A DNA stretch of 64,000 bases from assembly GCF_039537985.1 (NCBI RefSeq), contig NZ_BAABBN010000007.1, positions 1,240,001 to 1,304,000 on the forward strand. The letters run 5' to 3'. The stretch is from Litoribacillus peritrichatus. GTDB taxonomy: Bacteria > Pseudomonadota > Gammaproteobacteria > Pseudomonadales > Litoribrevibacteraceae. The first letter of the stretch is position 1. The number at the start of each line of letters is the position of its first letter. This document shows positions 8,849 to 18,039 of this stretch, piece by piece. The notes below the pieces were generated by a model that did no database searches, was not told the DNA's origin, and saw only the letters and a list, made by a program, of their open reading frames with translations. The position numbers and the translations under genes are program-made.

Positions 8849-9253
8849 ATGAAAGAATATGCTCGTACTGATCGGGTGGGTGATTTCCTTCAAAAGGAAC
8901 TTGCCCAGCTTATTCAGTTTGAAATAAAAGATCCTCGTTTGGGGATGGTGACGGTTCAGGAAGTGCGCGTCAGCCGTGATCTCGGTTATGCCGATGTCTT
9001 TATTACGGTCATGGCGTTTGGAGCGCAGACTGAAGAAGCGAAAGCTGAAGCGAATAAAGATGCGCTGAAAGTGCTGAACAATGCGGCGGGTTTCCTGCGT
9101 ACCAAAATTGGCCAGTCGTTCCGTGCCAGGACTACGCCTGAACTACGGTTCTTCATTGATGATACGCTTGAAAACGGTATGAAAGTTTCTTCGTTAATTG
9201 AACAGGCGATTCGGGAAGACAGTGCCCGACGCGATGATTCAGATCAAGATTAA
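8849..9253 (+). CDS. rbfA: 30S ribosome-binding factor RbfA
   Basis: Cold-shock 16S rRNA maturation factor that binds free 30S subunits. The 134-residue protein has a single KH-like domain; RVGDFLQKELAQLIQFEIKDPRLGMVTVQEVRVSRDLGYADVF is the conserved N-terminal half, and RTTPELRFFIDDTLENGMKV the C-terminal signature. The acidic, Ser/Asp-rich tail is usual. The infB-rbfA-truB-rpsO-pnp order is strongly conserved in gammaproteobacteria. The Shine-Dalgarno is weak. Confidence 0.95.
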   Translation: MKEYARTDRVGDFLQKELAQLIQFEIKDPRLGMVTVQEVRVSRDLGYADVFITVMAFGAQTEEAKAEANKDALKVLNNAAGFLRTKIGQSFRARTTPELRFFIDDTLENGMKVSSLIEQAIREDSARRDDSDQD

Positions 9254-9274
9254 GCAGTAGATCCAGTTGTAATT

Positions 9275-10252
9275 ATGGCAAGAAAACGTAAAGGTTTATC
9301 AATAAACGGCATTGTTTTATTGGATAAGCCCAAAGGACTATCGTCTAATCAGGCGCTTCAGAAAGTTCGTTGGCTATATACCGCAAAAAAAGCCGGTCAT
9401 ACAGGTGCTTTGGACCCTCTTGCTACGGGCTTATTGCCGGTATGTTTAGGAGAGGCCACTAAGTTCAGTCAGTTTTTGCTGGATGCCGATAAAACCTATA
9501 TCACTCGGGCAAAGCTTGGGCAAACCACCACCACAGAAGATGCTGAGGGGGAAGTGGTTGAGGATCGTCCAATTCCTGAATTGACCGAAAGCATCGTGGA
9601 AAAAGCGTTAGCTGAGTTCCGTGGACCAATTGATCAAGTCCCTCCGATGTATTCTGCTCTGAAGCGTGATGGTCAGCCTCTGTATAAGTTGGCTCGACAG
9701 GGCAAGGTGGTTGATATTGAGCCTCGGCGCGTTACTATTAAAACCCTTAAGTTATTGCGAATTGAAGATGAGCACCTAGAGTTGGAAGTCAGTTGTACCA
9801 AAGGGACTTACATTCGTTCTTTGGTGCGGGATATCGGTGAGGCGTTAGGTTGTGGTGCGCATGTAGAAGAATTAAGACGCACCGCCACTGGCCCCTTTAA
9901 GATCGAAGATGCTTTAACGTTGGACGACTTGCAATCTGAACAAATCAGAGTGGATGCGCTGTTGAAGTCGGATACCGGTCTTGATGATATGCCCGCCGTT
10001 TATTTGGATGAAGTTCAGACGCAGCGTGTGTTATTAGGGCAGCAAGTGAACATGACCAGCGAACAGGTTGCCGGTTTTGAGGCAGTCTTGACTGCCAATG
10101 ATAAAAAACCTACTCAAGAGCTATTAAGACTGTATAATGTGCAGTCTGATAAAAACCAGCCTTTTTATTTAGGGGTGGCAAATTGGTTACCAGGTTATAT
10201 TTTGCAACCTAAACGGTTGGTTAATATGGCAGAGTTTGAACCTATAGCCTAG
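9275..10252 (+). CDS. truB: tRNA pseudouridine-55 synthase TruB
   Basis: Makes the near-universal pseudouridine 55 in the tRNA T-loop. The 325-residue protein carries the catalytic aspartate motif HTGALDPLATGLLP near residues 41-54, the KPKGLSSNQAL motif, the YSALKRDGQPLYKLAR segment and the CTKGTYIRSLVRDIGEALG motif. A C-terminal PUA-type domain follows. It lies 21 bases after rbfA. Confidence 0.96.
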   Translation: MARKRKGLSINGIVLLDKPKGLSSNQALQKVRWLYTAKKAGHTGALDPLATGLLPVCLGEATKFSQFLLDADKTYITRAKLGQTTTTEDAEGEVVEDRPIPELTESIVEKALAEFRGPIDQVPPMYSALKRDGQPLYKLARQGKVVDIEPRRVTIKTLKLLRIEDEHLELEVSCTKGTYIRSLVRDIGEALGCGAHVEELRRTATGPFKIEDALTLDDLQSEQIRVDALLKSDTGLDDMPAVYLDEVQTQRVLLGQQVNMTSEQVAGFEAVLTANDKKPTQELLRLYNVQSDKNQPFYLGVANWLPGYILQPKRLVNMAEFEPIA

Positions 10253-10366
10253 GTTTAATCTCGGTAAGGTGAATCGGTCTGTAAACATGCACGGGCTTGA
10301 TTTTCCAAGTAACGGATGACCGTTATCAAAACTCATTAAGCATGTTTTAATTTGGAGTAAGTAATT

Positions 10367-10636
10367 ATGGCACTAAGTGCAGATCAAAAAGCGCAAATCG
10401 TAAAAGACTATCAGCAATCTGAAGGTGATACTGGTTCTCCAGAAGTTCAGGTTGCTTTGCTAACAGCAAACATTGAAGGTCTTCAGTCGCACTTTAAAGC
10501 GAACCACAAAGACCATCACTCACGTCGTGGTTTGATTCGCATGGTAAACCAGCGTCGTAAGCTGTTGGACTACCTGAACAAGAAAAACCATGACCGCTAT
10601 GCTGCTTTGATCAAGCGTCTAGGTCTACGTCGTTAA
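10367..10636 (+). CDS. rpsO: 30S ribosomal protein S15
   Basis: Primary 16S rRNA-binding protein of the platform. At 89 residues it has the standard length, with GDTGSPEVQVALLT, the LQSHFKANHKDHHSRRGL RNA-binding helix and RRKLLDYL motifs. TTGGAGTAAG precedes the ATG. The 114-base leader after truB contains a small hairpin (AACGG/CCGTT around ATGA, near 10312-10325). In E. coli the rpsO leader is autoregulated by S15; whether this one is cannot be judged by eye. Confidence 0.97.
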   Translation: MALSADQKAQIVKDYQQSEGDTGSPEVQVALLTANIEGLQSHFKANHKDHHSRRGLIRMVNQRRKLLDYLNKKNHDRYAALIKRLGLRR

Positions 10637-10646
10637 TTTTAACGAC
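10629..10646 (+). other. Perfect dyad overlapping the rpsO stop codon
   Basis: GTCGTTAA and TTAACGAC form a perfect 8-bp inverted repeat with a 2-base centre, covering the rpsO stop. No T-tract follows, so it is more likely an RNA processing or stability element between rpsO and pnp than a terminator. In E. coli this intergenic RNA is cut by RNases III and E. Confidence 0.4.
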
Positions 10647-10695
10647 AGCGAACTTCTTCAATAATTGATATTAATTAGATAAAGGATATTAAACC

Positions 10696-12792
10696 GTGAA
10701 TCCGGTTACTAAAACATTCCAATACGGAAAAGAAACGGTCACTATCGAAACTGGCCGCATCGCGCGTCAGGCTTCTGGTGCTGTAATGGTTACAATGGGC
10801 GAAACTAGTGTTCTAGTAACTGTGGTTGCAAGTAAGGACGCTAAACCTGGTCAGGATTTCTTTCCTTTGTCAGTTCATTATCAGGAGAAGTTCTACGCAG
10901 TAGGACGAATCCCTGGTGGTTACTTGAAGCGTGAAGGTCGCCCTTCTGAGTTTGAAACTCTAACTTCTCGTTTGATTGACCGTCCGGTTCGTCCTCTGTT
11001 TCCGAAAGGATTTAAGAACGAAGTACAAGTTGTTTGTACTGTGATGTCTGCTGACAAAAAGTCGTTCCCGGACATCGCTGCTATGATCGGTACGTCTGCA
11101 GCTTTAGCTATCTCTGGTGCGCCGTTTAATGGCCCAATTGGTGCAGCCCGTGTTGGCTTCACTGATGAAGATGGTTACATCCTTAACCCAAGCATCGAAG
11201 AGCTGGAAACGTCACTGTTGGATATGATTGTATCCGGTACTGATTCCGCTGTGCTTATGGTTGAGTCCGAAGCAGAAGAGCTAACAGAAGACGAAATGCT
11301 GGGTGCTGTTTTGTTTGCGCACCAAGAGCAACAAGTTGTTATTCAGGCTGTTAAAGAGTTTGCAGCTGAAGTAAATAACCCTGTATGGGAGTGGCAAGCT
11401 CCTGCTGAAAATACAGAGTTAAAAGATCAAATTTTGGCTAAGTTCGGCGCTCAAATTGCTGAAGCTTATCAAATTACAGATAAAATGGAGCGTTATAGCC
11501 GTTTATCTGAACTTCGTAGTGCTGCAACTGAAGAACTTGCAGGCGACGAAGATGGACAGGCAAGTGCAGCAGAAGTTTCTGGTGTATTTGGTTCTGTTGA
11601 GAAATCAACGGTTCGTGAGCGCGTTCTAAGTGGTGAATCACGAATTGATGGCCGTGACAACAAAACGGTTCGTCCAATCAACGTTGAAGTAGGTGTGTTG
11701 CCTAAGACTCACGGTTCTGCTTTGTTCACACGTGGTGAAACTCAGGCGATCGTTACAACAACTTTGGGTACTGCTCGTGACGCTCAGATGTTTGATGCTC
11801 TGGAAGGTGACAAGCGCGATCCTTTCTTATTCCACTACAACTTCCCTCCGTATTCTGTAGGTGAGTGTGGTCGTATGGGCAGCCCGGGCCGTCGTGAAAT
11901 CGGTCATGGTCGTTTGGCTCGTCGTGGTGTTCAGGCGATGGTGCCAACAGAAGAAGAATTCCCATACACATTGCGTGTTGTTTCTGAAATTACAGAATCT
12001 AACGGTTCTTCTTCAATGGCAAGTGTTTGTGGTGCGAGTTTGGCACTTATGGATGCCGGTGTACCTCTTAAGGCGCCAGTAGCAGGTATTGCTATGGGTC
12101 TGATTAAAGATGGCGACCGTTTTGCTGTATTAACTGATATTCTTGGTGATGAAGACCACTTGGGCGATATGGACTTTAAAGTAGCTGGTACTGATGAAGG
12201 TATTACAGCGCTTCAGATGGACATTAAGATTCAGGGCATCACTGACGAGATTATGGAAATTGCGCTTGCTCAGGCTAATGACGCTCGTATCCATATTCTT
12301 GGTGAAATGAATAAAGTCATCGAAGAGCCTCGCGCTAAATTGTCTGAGAATGCACCAGTGATGGATACCATTAAGATCCATCCTGATAAGATTCGTGATG
12401 TGATCGGTAAGGGCGGCGCTACAATCCGTTCAATTACTGAAGAAACAGGCGCGTCTATCGATATTGACGACGATGGTAACATCAAAGTATTCGCTGATGA
12501 TCGCTCAGGTGCAGACGCCGCCATTGCTCGTATCGAAGGAATTACTGCTGAAGCTGAAATCGGTGCTATCTATAACGGTAAAGTAAGCAAGATTGTTGAC
12601 TTTGGTGCTTTCGTTGCTTTCCTTCCTGGTAAAGAAGGTCTGGTTCATATTTCGCAGATCAAGAATGAGCGCATTGAAAAAGTTTCAGACGTTCTTTCTG
12701 AAGGTCAGGAAGTTAAGGTTAAGGTTCTGGACGTTGATCAACGTGGTCGAGTTAAATTGACTATGAAAGATCTTGAAGAAGCTCAAGGTTAA
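10696..12792 (+). CDS. pnp: Polyribonucleotide nucleotidyltransferase (PNPase)
   Basis: Phosphorolytic 3'-5' exoribonuclease of the RNA degradosome. The 698-residue protein has two RNase PH-like domains (about 1-210 and 310-545) around an all-helical linker, then a KH domain (IHPDKIRDVIGKGGATI, near 560) and an S1 domain (GKVSKIVDFGAFVAFLPG, near 630). The GTG start at 10696 has AAAGGA upstream. rpsO-pnp adjacency is near universal, and a strong terminator follows the stop. Confidence 0.97.
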   Translation: MNPVTKTFQYGKETVTIETGRIARQASGAVMVTMGETSVLVTVVASKDAKPGQDFFPLSVHYQEKFYAVGRIPGGYLKREGRPSEFETLTSRLIDRPVRPLFPKGFKNEVQVVCTVMSADKKSFPDIAAMIGTSAALAISGAPFNGPIGAARVGFTDEDGYILNPSIEELETSLLDMIVSGTDSAVLMVESEAEELTEDEMLGAVLFAHQEQQVVIQAVKEFAAEVNNPVWEWQAPAENTELKDQILAKFGAQIAEAYQITDKMERYSRLSELRSAATEELAGDEDGQASAAEVSGVFGSVEKSTVRERVLSGESRIDGRDNKTVRPINVEVGVLPKTHGSALFTRGETQAIVTTTLGTARDAQMFDALEGDKRDPFLFHYNFPPYSVGECGRMGSPGRREIGHGRLARRGVQAMVPTEEEFPYTLRVVSEITESNGSSSMASVCGASLALMDAGVPLKAPVAGIAMGLIKDGDRFAVLTDILGDEDHLGDMDFKVAGTDEGITALQMDIKIQGITDEIMEIALAQANDARIHILGEMNKVIEEPRAKLSENAPVMDTIKIHPDKIRDVIGKGGATIRSITEETGASIDIDDDGNIKVFADDRSGADAAIARIEGITAEAEIGAIYNGKVSKIVDFGAFVAFLPGKEGLVHISQIKNERIEKVSDVLSEGQEVKVKVLDVDQRGRVKLTMKDLEEAQG

Positions 12793-12807
12793 TTTCTTGA
12801 GAGTCTG

Positions 12808-12836
12808 AAAAAACCGCTCATTGAGCGGTTTTTTTA
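12808..12836 (+). terminator. Rho-independent terminator after pnp
   Basis: AAACCGCTCA and TGAGCGGTTT pair around a 2-base loop, then a run of T. It lies 16 bases after the pnp stop and ends the large + strand operon, facing the convergent adenosyltransferase gene. Confidence 0.9.
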
Positions 12837-12871
12837 TGTCTGAATTTTGTCTTTTATTTGATTTTTATGTG

Positions 12872-13426
12872 TTAATTTCTTTGCCACATGATTTCGGTTT
12901 GGCCTTCTAGCTTGCCTAAACTGCGTGCAAGGATAAAGAGAAAATCTGATAATCGATTGATGTACTGTAAAAGCAGTGGCCGAACGGATTCTTTGGTTGA
13001 AAGCAGGGCAACCTGCCTTTCTGCTCTTCGGCAGATAGCTCGGCTAAGATGAGTGTAAGCAACACTTTTTGAGCCAGAAGGCAGAATAAATTCTTTCAGT
13101 GGTGGGAGTTGTTCGTTCAATTGATCTGAAAGTTTTTCCAGTTCGTCCAAACTGGTTTGCTGAAATACTTCATGGCCGGGCATGGCTAACTCGCCGCCAA
13201 GATTGAACAGGTCGTGTTGTATATTCAGAAGCATTGCTGCAAACGGTTGAGTATTGGCTTTGTCCGATAATTCAGTAAATGCAACACCGATGGATGAATT
13301 CAGTTCGTCAATTTCTCCGATGGCAATGATTCTGTCGTCAAACTTGTTCAGTCTTTTGCCGTCGGCAATGGAGGTTTTGCCTTTATCGCCGCCTTTCGTT
13401 GTGATCTTGGTTAATCTGTCTGCCAT
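12872..13426 (-). CDS. PduO-type cob(I)alamin adenosyltransferase
   Basis: ATP-dependent enzyme that forms adenosylcobalamin from corrinoid. The 184-residue protein matches the PduO family: the N-terminal ATP loop TKGGDKGKTS (about residues 10-19), FDDRIIAIGEIDELNSSIG, FILPSGSK and the helix with AICRRAERQ, plus YINRLSDFLFILAR near the end. It is the last gene of a minus-strand group with the histidine kinase (13 bases away) and the reductase-like gene. The link to those neighbours is not obvious. PduO-type, rather than CobA/BtuR-type, is clear from the motifs. Confidence 0.92.
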   Translation of the reverse strand: MADRLTKITTKGGDKGKTSIADGKRLNKFDDRIIAIGEIDELNSSIGVAFTELSDKANTQPFAAMLLNIQHDLFNLGGELAMPGHEVFQQTSLDELEKLSDQLNEQLPPLKEFILPSGSKSVAYTHLSRAICRRAERQVALLSTKESVRPLLLQYINRLSDFLFILARSLGKLEGQTEIMWQRN

Positions 13427-13439
13427 AATTGTTCCGGGG

Positions 13440-15455
13440 TTAGTCGAGTTGAAGTCTCAACGGTCGAATTGGAAGCCTGATACTGAAGTGTGCCCCTTTA
13501 CCTGGTTCGGATTGAACGTCCAGAATACCGTGGTGATGACTGGATATAATAAAGTAGGATACCGATAGACCGAGGCCTGTTCCTTTGCCCACATCTTTGG
13601 TGGTAAAAAAGGGTTCAAATACGCGTCTGCGAGTATCATCGTCCATTCCTATGCCGTTATCAATAACTTCTATGACGGCATAGGTCTCTTGTTGTTGAAC
13701 ATTCAGTTTGATTTCAGGCGTGCCGCTGGGGCAGCCATACTCAGACAAAGCCTGAGCGGCATTCTTCAGTAAATTGATGATGACTTGTTCTATTTCGCTG
13801 GGTATGCAAGGTATTGTGGGCAGCTCGGGATCGTAAAGCTCTGAAATAATCAGACCGCTTTCCGCTTGTAATTCATGGAACGTGGTTTCAGTTCGCGCAA
13901 TTTGAAGTGCTTGTCGGGTCAGTTCATTGAGGTCGCACTGCTCAAGTTCAGGTGCGGCGTTGCGGCTGAATTGGAGCATATTGGTGACGATGTCGACGGC
14001 CCGGTGTCCTGCGTGTGTGATGTTTTCAATCAGGCTTGGGATTTCCCTTGCTTTTAAATATTCTTCAATGGTTGTCATGCTTAAGCCAAGGTCGTCAGCG
14101 ATTTGCTGATTTTTAGGTAAACCGGCCGATAGCCTACGTGTTAGATTCTGAACATTTTGTAAAATCCCGCCCAAAGGATTATTAATCTCATGCGCCATAC
14201 CAGCGGCTAAACCGCCTAATGACATCATCTTTTCTGACTGTACGACCAGTTCCTGAAGGTGCTTTTGATCTGTGATGTCGTCCAGTTTAATAACAACATC
14301 CTGTTGCCCCCGACCTTTTAACGGGTAAATCATGATGGAATAAAAACGGGTGATCCCTGATATTTTAATTTCGGCTTGGCTTACTGTTTGAACCTGACCG
14401 GTCTTACTGGCTTGGTGCACTAAATCTAAATAAAACAGCATAAAAGGGAAGGCGTCATCAATGCGATGATTAATGGCCTGCCCAGCAGAAATGGAGGTTA
14501 GTTTTTCTGCTTGTTGATTCCACAGCGTGATACGGTATTTCGGGGTGAGGGCAATCATAATCGAAGGCATGGAGTTAATAATGCCATTTAGGAAATCCTG
14601 GAATTCAAGTAGCTTTCGCTCCATGGCAGATCTGACTCGGGCCTCCTCTTCTAACCGGATGTTGGTTTTCTTGATTTCATTTGTCGATACTTCGGCTTTT
14701 TTTTGTGAGCGATTTGCCTTGTCTCTAGCGTCGGTAAGAAGGTGATCTCTAGCCTGGATTTGGCTCAGCATGGTGTTGAATGCATCCACCAGATTGCCGA
14801 TTTCGTCGAAGAAAACTTTATTCGCACGGACATTATAGTTTTGATATGAAGAGACCTGATGAGTGACGGCTTTCAAGTGCAGTACCGGATCAATCAGCCA
14901 CCTACGGCTTTGCATTTGGATGATGCGAATCAGAAGAATGGCCGCAAGAAAAAGGCTAATCAACATAAGTAAGAACTTGCTGTTGAATAATACTTCTGTT
15001 TTGTATTTGTACAAGACCAGTAACGTATAGGGAGTGCCGTTTTTTAGCTTGAGACTTACTACTTCGGGAGAGAACCGACCTTGCTTTAAATAATATGCGT
15101 ACAGCTCATGCAGTTGCTTGGCAGGTAAGGGGAGGTTGTTGAGGCTTAGCTGATCAAGCAGGTTGCCTTGCTCATCGAATGTTGCAATGAGTTTGGTGTC
15201 TATGGCGTGGCTATCGACGGCCAGTAGGGTAGGAAGCTGTTTGTTGAGCTCATCGATATTTTGACTTAATTCGCTGATGACTTTGAGGTTGTGGGTGTAA
15301 TCTGGTTCTATTTGGCTGTGGATAACAAATCGCCAAATGCTGGCGGCAATCAGAGTACAAAGGGTTGCAGTAACAATGCCTGTGACGATTAACATGAACA
15401 GCAGTTTTTGACTGATTGTCCTGTGCGAAAAGTAGCTTTTAAGTCGATTACTCAT
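13440..15455 (-). CDS. Membrane sensor histidine kinase (HAMP-PAS-HisKA-HATPase)
   Basis: A 671-residue two-component sensor. Transmembrane helix 1 is at about 17-42 and helix 2 at about 160-180, enclosing a periplasmic domain of about 115 residues with no recognised fold. A HAMP segment (about 180-235), a coiled coil (about 240-285) and a PAS domain (about 288-400) follow. The phosphoacceptor is H422 in AAGMAHEINNPLGG; N box NLLKNAAQA near 561, G1 DNGIGM at 599-604 and G2 GTGLGL at 625-630. The NNPLGG form of the H box is typical of NtrB/PAS-type kinases. No cognate regulator is adjacent; the response regulator at 16666-17670 is the nearest candidate but lies beyond another gene. Confidence 0.93.
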   Translation of the reverse strand: MSNRLKSYFSHRTISQKLLFMLIVTGIVTATLCTLIAASIWRFVIHSQIEPDYTHNLKVISELSQNIDELNKQLPTLLAVDSHAIDTKLIATFDEQGNLLDQLSLNNLPLPAKQLHELYAYYLKQGRFSPEVVSLKLKNGTPYTLLVLYKYKTEVLFNSKFLLMLISLFLAAILLIRIIQMQSRRWLIDPVLHLKAVTHQVSSYQNYNVRANKVFFDEIGNLVDAFNTMLSQIQARDHLLTDARDKANRSQKKAEVSTNEIKKTNIRLEEEARVRSAMERKLLEFQDFLNGIINSMPSIMIALTPKYRITLWNQQAEKLTSISAGQAINHRIDDAFPFMLFYLDLVHQASKTGQVQTVSQAEIKISGITRFYSIMIYPLKGRGQQDVVIKLDDITDQKHLQELVVQSEKMMSLGGLAAGMAHEINNPLGGILQNVQNLTRRLSAGLPKNQQIADDLGLSMTTIEEYLKAREIPSLIENITHAGHRAVDIVTNMLQFSRNAAPELEQCDLNELTRQALQIARTETTFHELQAESGLIISELYDPELPTIPCIPSEIEQVIINLLKNAAQALSEYGCPSGTPEIKLNVQQQETYAVIEVIDNGIGMDDDTRRRVFEPFFTTKDVGKGTGLGLSVSYFIISSHHHGILDVQSEPGKGAHFSIRLPIRPLRLQLD

Positions 15456-15463
15456 GAGAAATA

Positions 15464-16369
15464 TTAAATACTGGCTTTGGTTGCAACGTCATTCATCACT
15501 TTGTCATGAGTCGGGGTTGAGAGTCCATGTTTTTTAGCCAGATTCATTATGTATCCATTCATGTTGGAGAGTTCTGTTGTTCTTTTGTGTTTCCAGTCCT
15601 GATAACTGGAAGAGTAGTTCTGACCTGTTTTTCTGGCAATGTCACGGACGATATATTTCATTGAAGGAATATCATAGCCTTCGGACTTTAAAACAAGCCT
15701 GCTTTCTTCAGAGAGCTGATCGAGCAATTGAAGGCGGTCTTCATTGCTGAGTAACTCTCCGTTTTTACACTCAAACAGGATCGTGAGTGGGTTGATTGAT
15801 GCGTTAACGGCTACTTTATTGTGGAGTTGAGATAAGATATCGGGCGACCACTGGCTGTTGGGCAGTTTCGATATTTCCTCCCCCCACCATTCAGGCTTCT
15901 GTGGATGTTCCCTGCCGAAGGTTGTTATGCCATTTCCTGCATGATGAACGGTGTTGTCGCTGGATTTCCAGACCCCTTCGGTGGAAGAGCCAAAAAATAC
16001 ATCGAACTCCGGCCAGCGCGCCGTAACTTGTTGCTGAACGCCTAACCCATTGTGTAATAAAATAATTTGACAGTGGTTTGCTAGGTAAGGTGTGAGTGAC
16101 TCCAGGCATTGGATAACCTGGTGGCTTTTGGTGGTGACGACGAGTTTATGAATGATGTGTTGGCCTTTAAACCACTTGGCTGGTATTTGCTGCGCTTCTT
16201 GTTGCAGGTTGATAAATGTGTATTTTTCAAACGAGTTGTTGAGTGACCTGTTAATCAGGTAAGGAGTTTGGCTGTGACAAAAATTACTGAGTTCTGAAAC
16301 TTTGTAGTGATATAAAAGCCCTATCGCTCCTGGCCCTGCGATATGCCACTGCTGGTTGTTCGGTGTCAC
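15464..16369 (-). CDS. Ketopantoate reductase-like (ApbA/PanE family) protein
   Basis: A 301-residue NAD(P)-dependent reductase-type protein. The N-terminal Rossmann motif is GPGAIG (residues 12-17), and the C-terminal ApbA helical domain has the substrate-site pattern KVAVNASINPLTILFECKNGEL near 188-209. True PanE makes pantoate for coenzyme A, but the family includes reductases of other 2-keto acids, and the N-terminal half is divergent, so the substrate is uncertain. It is the first gene of the minus-strand trio, nine bases before the kinase. Genomes of this group usually carry another panE with panBC. Confidence 0.8.
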   Translation of the reverse strand: MTPNNQQWHIAGPGAIGLLYHYKVSELSNFCHSQTPYLINRSLNNSFEKYTFINLQQEAQQIPAKWFKGQHIIHKLVVTTKSHQVIQCLESLTPYLANHCQIILLHNGLGVQQQVTARWPEFDVFFGSSTEGVWKSSDNTVHHAGNGITTFGREHPQKPEWWGEEISKLPNSQWSPDILSQLHNKVAVNASINPLTILFECKNGELLSNEDRLQLLDQLSEESRLVLKSEGYDIPSMKYIVRDIARKTGQNYSSSYQDWKHKRTTELSNMNGYIMNLAKKHGLSTPTHDKVMNDVATKASI

Positions 16370-16665
16370 TAATTATGTTCCTTTGAAAGACGCTATTGAA
16401 AAGAGGTGTTACGGTTGCACTCACTCAGTATCTTTAGTGTTACTTGTCTGATAGTTAAAGTTCTAACGTCGTAAAACAAATATCTGTCCAGTGTTGTGGA
16501 CTATAGTGGGTCGCTGACAAGAAAGGAAATTTAATGCCTTTTGGGTAACTTGTCGATCCTGATGGTTTGAAAAAAGGTTGGAAGGGTGAGATGCACTAAC
16601 GAATTGTATTTGCTGAAACCTGCCTGACTGAGGGACAAGCAGGTTGTTTGTTGAGAGTGAGGGTT
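16370..16665. other. Intergenic region, no gene seen
   Basis: Separates two minus-strand genes. It should hold the promoter of the reductase-kinase-adenosyltransferase group. A weak 7-bp stem (AACCTGC/GCAGGTT, 16620-16646) lies just downstream of the response-regulator gene but lacks a T-tract. No open frame with a ribosome-binding site was found. Confidence 0.5.
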
Positions 16666-17670
16666 TTACGAGGCGGCGATAGCGCTTGGAAAGTTATCCA
16701 GCGGCTGGGACTGTATATGCCATTGGGTACCGTGAATACCGTTCTTTTCTCTGGCGATGCTTAAGTTGGCAATTGTGCTGGTCAATAGCTGCTGTGCGGT
16801 TGGCATGTTGCCTAAACGCTCTGCGCTGATCATGGAACCACTGACCTTCAGGTTTAAATAACCAGCAGGGGTTGGATAAGGTTTGCTGGCGATGCCATCG
16901 TAGATCCGTTTGAAAGCCGTCGGTCCGCCTACATCGGTAGATTCTTGCATGGTGATGACTGCAAACTGGTTTTTGCTTAAGCGGGTAACTACATCAAGAG
17001 GGCGTACCAGGTTTTGAAGTCTTTGAGCGGCGCCTTTTACCATCTCTTGCGCAATTGGCCCTTTATGATGTTGCTCAATCTCATCAATGTTATCCAAGTT
17101 GAACACGATACAGCTCACTGCGCCTTGTCGGCTTTCCACTTGCTTGATGGAGTTAGTCAGTGTTTTCAGTGTCAACCGTTTGTTGCCCAGGCCGGTTAAC
17201 AAATCCGTATGATTGCAACGTTCCAGTACCTGAACATTCTTCTTCAGCGTTGTGTTATTTCGCATCAGCAAGTTCAACATATTGGTAGTTCGTGCAGCGG
17301 CAGAAACTCTTGGAACCAGCTGTTGGTGCATGTCGGATTTATAAATGAAGTCATCAACGCCTTGGCTGAAAGCGTGAGAGAGTGCTTCCGGACTTTCTTT
17401 ACCTGTGAGGAGCAGAATGTAAGTAAAGTGAAGTTTCTTTTGATCCATCTGGCGGATACGCTGGGCAAGGGTAAGCCCGTCCATGTCTGGCATCATCCAA
17501 TCCGCAATGAGCAATCGGGCAGGTTCTGCTTTTAAATAGTCCAACGCTTGTGATGGGTGGCTGGCGACACGTATGTTAGTGTATCCTGCTTTTTTAAGTG
17601 TTCGTTCGACGATAGCGCCTGAAAATTTCGCATCGTCTACAACAACGATGGGCAGTGATGTGTCTGTCAT
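16666..17670 (-). CDS. Response regulator with degenerate GGDEF output domain
   Basis: About 334 residues from the ATG at 17670; a longer frame reaches 17814, but its 48-residue extension looks non-coding and GGGGA precedes the inner ATG. The receiver domain (about 1-125) has the acidic pair D12-D13, phosphoacceptor D57 in ADWMMPDMDG, and a conserved LTGKES switch region. The output domain begins HTDLLTGLGNKRLT and resembles a diguanylate cyclase, but the signature normally reading GG(D/E)EF is SKNQF, so cyclase activity is unlikely. It may act as a c-di-GMP or protein-binding output. It is monocistronic and separated from its neighbours. Confidence 0.88.
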   Translation of the reverse strand: MTDTSLPIVVVDDAKFSGAIVERTLKKAGYTNIRVASHPSQALDYLKAEPARLLIADWMMPDMDGLTLAQRIRQMDQKKLHFTYILLLTGKESPEALSHAFSQGVDDFIYKSDMHQQLVPRVSAAARTTNMLNLLMRNNTTLKKNVQVLERCNHTDLLTGLGNKRLTLKTLTNSIKQVESRQGAVSCIVFNLDNIDEIEQHHKGPIAQEMVKGAAQRLQNLVRPLDVVTRLSKNQFAVITMQESTDVGGPTAFKRIYDGIASKPYPTPAGYLNLKVSGSMISAERLGNMPTAQQLLTSTIANLSIAREKNGIHGTQWHIQSQPLDNFPSAIAAS

Positions 17671-18039
17671 AATGGTGTCCCCATGGGCCCTACTACTTAA
17701 AGGTACGCACTTCCTGTGAGTCCAGGTATTGTTTTTATAATAATGAGTTTTTATTAATAGGCTTTGCTTTATTGGTGTTGTTATTGCAACGCTCTGTTGA
17801 AAATAATGTACCATTAAAAAAAAATGAGTCTATGCTCAATTACTAAAAGTCTGACAAGGTTAACATATCGGGCAATTTTCAGGAAAAGGTTGGGGTCAAA
17901 GTTGGGGCTTTTCAGATAAAGCTGCCTTTTTTGCTGTTTGAGTTTTTGTTTGTCTGTGTGGTAGTGATTGTTTTGTGTTTGGTATAGCTCAGCCAGTTTA
18001 CCTGACGAAAATGGGTCTGTTTATTAAAAGGGATATAAG
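17671..18039. other. AT-rich intergenic region between divergent genes
   Basis: Divergent promoter region of the response regulator and the AmpG-like permease. It is AT-rich with A and T runs near 17740-17830. GGTTGGGGTC and AGTTGGGGCT at about 17889-17910 form a short direct repeat (core GTTGGGG). No RNA gene or further ORF is evident. Confidence 0.4.

Noticed and set aside
17671..17814. 48-residue N-terminal extension of the response regulator
   Set aside because: Non-conserved, AT-rich upstream sequence; the inner ATG at 17670 has a better ribosome site and begins the receiver domain.
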